Below, piece after piece: positions 6,728-8,387 of a stretch of DNA of 8,387 nt (position 1 is its first letter; each line of letters begins with the position of its first letter). Position numbers and translations under genes: made by a program. The notes beneath the pieces were generated by a model that worked only from the letters and a program-made list of their open reading frames with translations, was not told the origin of the DNA and ran no database searches. The stretch comes from Bacteroidales bacterium (GTDB taxonomy: Bacteria > Bacteroidota > Bacteroidia > Bacteroidales > Muribaculaceae), in contig CAAFXX010000482.1 of the NCBI GenBank assembly GCA_900767075.1, positions 1 through 8,387 of the forward strand, in the 5' to 3' direction.

Positions 6728-6824
6728 CTTAAAGAAAAACATCAATACCATGGCGCGGCTACGGCAGAAAGGAATGCATTTCCCGCACCGCCTGCGCCGC
6801 GTAAACACATCTAAAAAATTCGTC
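6728..6824 (+). other. 97-base spacer with a GC-rich foldable segment
   Basis: This stretch between the nuclease stop and the preferred korA ATG contains no TAnnTTTG box. A GC-rich segment can fold: CGCGGC (6754-6759) pairs with GCCGCG (6796-6801), GCAG (6764-6767) with CTGC (6792-6795), and GGAA (6771-6774) with TTCC (6780-6783). An A-rich stretch follows, with no T-run, so it does not look like an intrinsic terminator. It could be a structured korA leader. It is also open in the korA frame from ATGs at 6750 and 6774, so it might be an N-terminal extension instead. No separate korA promoter is visible, which leaves read-through from the nuclease gene possible. Confidence 0.4.
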
Positions 6825-8387
6825 ATGCTTCACGAAACGAATGTAAAAACCATCGACAAAGTTGTGATCCGCTTCGCCGGCGACTCCGGCGACGGAATGC
6901 AGCTGGCGGGAAACATCTTCTCCAACATTTCGGCAGGAGAGGGTAACGAAATCTCGACCTTCCCGGATTATCCGGCAGAAATCCGCGCCCCGCAGGGCTC
7001 GCTCAGCGGTGTCTCGGGCTATCAGGTAAGCGTCGGACGCGATGTCCACACACCCGGCGACCGCGCCGACGTGCTTGTGGCTATGAACCCCGCCGCGCTC
7101 AAGACCAACCTGAAGTACCTGAAACCTGACGGAATCATCGTCTGCGACAGCGATTCCTTCACCCCTGCCAACCTCAAGAAAGCGGAGTACAAGACCGACG
7201 ATCCCATCGAGGAACTCGGCATCAATCCCGACCGCATCATGCTTGTGCCGATGACCACCCTGCTCAAGCACACTCTCGAAGGCTCGGGACTTGACCAGAA
7301 AGGCATCATGAAATGCAAGAACATGCTTGCCCTCGGCATCATCTGCTGGCTTTTCGACCGTCCGGTGGAAAGCGTCCTCAAGAAACTCCAGGCAAAGTTC
7401 GCCAAGAAACCCGCCATCTACGAGGCAAACGCCAAGGTAGTGAAGGCAGGCTGGGACTACGGTCACAACACCCACAGCTCCATGCCCGTCTACCGCATCG
7501 AGACGGCACAGGCACGCCCCGGCACATACATCGACGTGACAGGCAACACCGCCACCGCATGGGGCCTCATACTCGCTTCTGAAAAGAGCGGACGTCCGCT
7601 CTTCCTCGGCTCATACCCCATCACCCCCGCCACCGACATTCTCCACGAGCTTGCCAAGCGCAAGGACCTCGGCGTTAAAGCCCTCCAGATGGAGGATGAG
7701 ATCGCCGGCGTCTGCTCGGCTATAGGCGCTTCCTACGGCGGCAGCCTCGCCGTGACATCCACTTCCGGTCCAGGTCTCGCCCTCAAGTCGGAGGGCATCG
7801 GTCTTGCCGTGATGACGGAGCTTCCGCTCGTGGTGATCGACGTTCAGCGCGGCGGTCCCTCCACGGGTCTTCCCACCAAAACGGAGCAGACCGACCTTCT
7901 CCAGGCACTCTACGGCCGCAACGGCGAATCACCCCTCTGCGTACTCGCCGCCGTAAGCCCCACAGACTGCTTCGACATGGCTTTCCAGGCAGCCAAGATA
8001 GCCCTTGAGCACACCACGCCGGTAATTCTTCTCACGGATGCCTTCATCGCCAACGGCTCGTCGGCATGGCGTGTGCCCGAAGAGAGCGATTTCCCGGAAA
8101 TCAAGGTGCCCTACGTCACCAAGGAGCAGATCGAGAAAGGCTGGCTTCCCTACCAGCGTGACCCGGAGACCTACTCCCGCTATCTCGCCGTTCCCGGCAC
8201 GGAAGGCGCAATGCACCGCGTGGGCGGTCTTGAAAAGGACTTCAACACCTCCATCATCTCGACCGACGGTCCCAACCATGAACGCATGGTGGGCGCCCGC
8301 CGCGAGAAAATCGCGCGCATAGCCCGCGACATCCCGAAGATGGAACCCATGTTCGTGACGCCCGACACCGACACAGATCGGAAGAGC
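6825..8387 (+). CDS. korA: 2-oxoglutarate (2-oxoacid):ferredoxin oxidoreductase, alpha subunit with fused gamma domain, C-terminus cut off
   Basis: This cytoplasmic enzyme interconverts 2-oxoglutarate + CoA and succinyl-CoA + CO2 with ferredoxin as electron carrier, taking the place of the 2-oxoglutarate dehydrogenase complex in anaerobes. The N-terminal gamma domain (about 10-190) shows FAGDSGDGMQLAGN (17-30) and DYPAEIRAPQGSLSGVSG. The alpha (pyrimidine-binding) domain follows: YPITPATDI (264-272), MEDEIAGVCSAIGASYGG (from 289), TSTSGPGLALKSEG (from 311) and QRGGPSTGLPTKTEQTDL (from 341). The frame is open for 521 codons to the window edge; family members are about 600-620 residues, so roughly 100 are missing, and korB (the TPP-binding beta subunit) should follow. 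The last 13 bases are Illumina adapter, so native sequence stops at 8374. The ATG at 6825 fits the family N-terminus; in-frame ATGs at 6750 and 6774 would add Arg-rich extensions of 25 or 17 residues. Substrate specificity (2-oxoglutarate versus another 2-oxoacid) is inferred. Confidence 0.92.
   Translation, partial: MLHETNVKTIDKVVIRFAGDSGDGMQLAGNIFSNISAGEGNEISTFPDYPAEIRAPQGSLSGVSGYQVSVGRDVHTPGDRADVLVAMNPAALKTNLKYLKPDGIIVCDSDSFTPANLKKAEYKTDDPIEELGINPDRIMLVPMTTLLKHTLEGSGLDQKGIMKCKNMLALGIICWLFDRPVESVLKKLQAKFAKKPAIYEANAKVVKAGWDYGHNTHSSMPVYRIETAQARPGTYIDVTGNTATAWGLILASEKSGRPLFLGSYPITPATDILHELAKRKDLGVKALQMEDEIAGVCSAIGASYGGSLAVTSTSGPGLALKSEGIGLAVMTELPLVVIDVQRGGPSTGLPTKTEQTDLLQALYGRNGESPLCVLAAVSPTDCFDMAFQAAKIALEHTTPVILLTDAFIANGSSAWRVPEESDFPEIKVPYVTKEQIEKGWLPYQRDPETYSRYLAVPGTEGAMHRVGGLEKDFNTSIISTDGPNHERMVGARREKIARIARDIPKMEPMFVTPDTDTDRKS
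8375..8387 (+). other. Illumina TruSeq adapter remnant at the contig end
   Basis: The final 13 bases, AGATCGGAAGAGC, are identical to the universal 5' portion of Illumina TruSeq adapters. They replace native korA codons with GAT CGG AAG AGC and by chance keep the frame open. This is an assembly artefact, not genomic DNA. Confidence 0.93.

Noticed and set aside
6759..7475. Minus-strand open frame of 238 codons
   Set aside because: It lies opposite the conserved gamma domain of korA and its sequence has the composition of an antisense shadow in GC-rich coding DNA.
1..8387. CRISPR array, insertion sequence, prophage, tRNA or toxin-antitoxin locus
   Set aside because: I found no regularly spaced repeats, transposase or integrase motifs, cloverleaf sequences or small paired genes. 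All four long coding regions are assigned to chromosomal families.

Overview
This window reads as one short-read contig from a member of the Bacteroidales (Bacteroidota). Support for this: moderately GC-rich genes separated by AT-rich gaps, a TAnnTTTG-type -7 box (TAAATTTG at 4787-4794), A-rich leaders instead of strong Shine-Dalgarno sites, a secreted nuclease ending in a Bacteroidota-style C-terminal sorting module, and a 2-oxoacid:ferredoxin oxidoreductase alpha subunit of the anaerobe type. A gut Muribaculaceae-like lineage would fit, but that is inference. The window ends in the exact 13-base Illumina adapter prefix and begins with six bases matching the reverse complement of its 5' end. 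Both terminal genes are therefore cut by the contig edges and carry a few non-genomic bases.

Layout. Positions 1-1084 (minus strand) hold pncB, nicotinate phosphoribosyltransferase, missing its C-terminus. Positions 1085-1367 are a divergent regulatory region with an unusual density of small symmetric elements: a 9-bp-arm hairpin in the probable pncB leader, an 11-bp tandem repeat, an 18-bp perfect palindrome, and a 9-bp-arm inverted repeat ending four bases before the preferred start of the next gene. Positions 1368-4673 (plus) encode a very long AsmA-like, inner-membrane-anchored periplasmic protein. Positions 4674-4909 are an AT-rich gap with a possible terminator, a good promoter and a leader stem-loop. 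Positions 4910-6727 (plus) encode a secreted multidomain endonuclease I-family nuclease. After a 97-base spacer with a GC-rich foldable segment, positions 6825 to the end (plus) hold the first ~517 codons of korA, a gamma-alpha fusion subunit of 2-oxoglutarate (2-oxoacid):ferredoxin oxidoreductase; korB would be expected next.

The four genes do not form one pathway: NAD salvage, envelope biogenesis or lipid transport, extracellular nucleic-acid degradation, and anaerobic 2-oxoacid metabolism. I see no mobile element, CRISPR array, tRNA, rRNA or defence cassette. The less ordinary content is in the intergenic DNA: the palindromes around the AsmA-family start, and a shared 12-mer (TTAGAAACTGTT) that forms one arm of the leader inverted repeats of both pncB and the nuclease gene.
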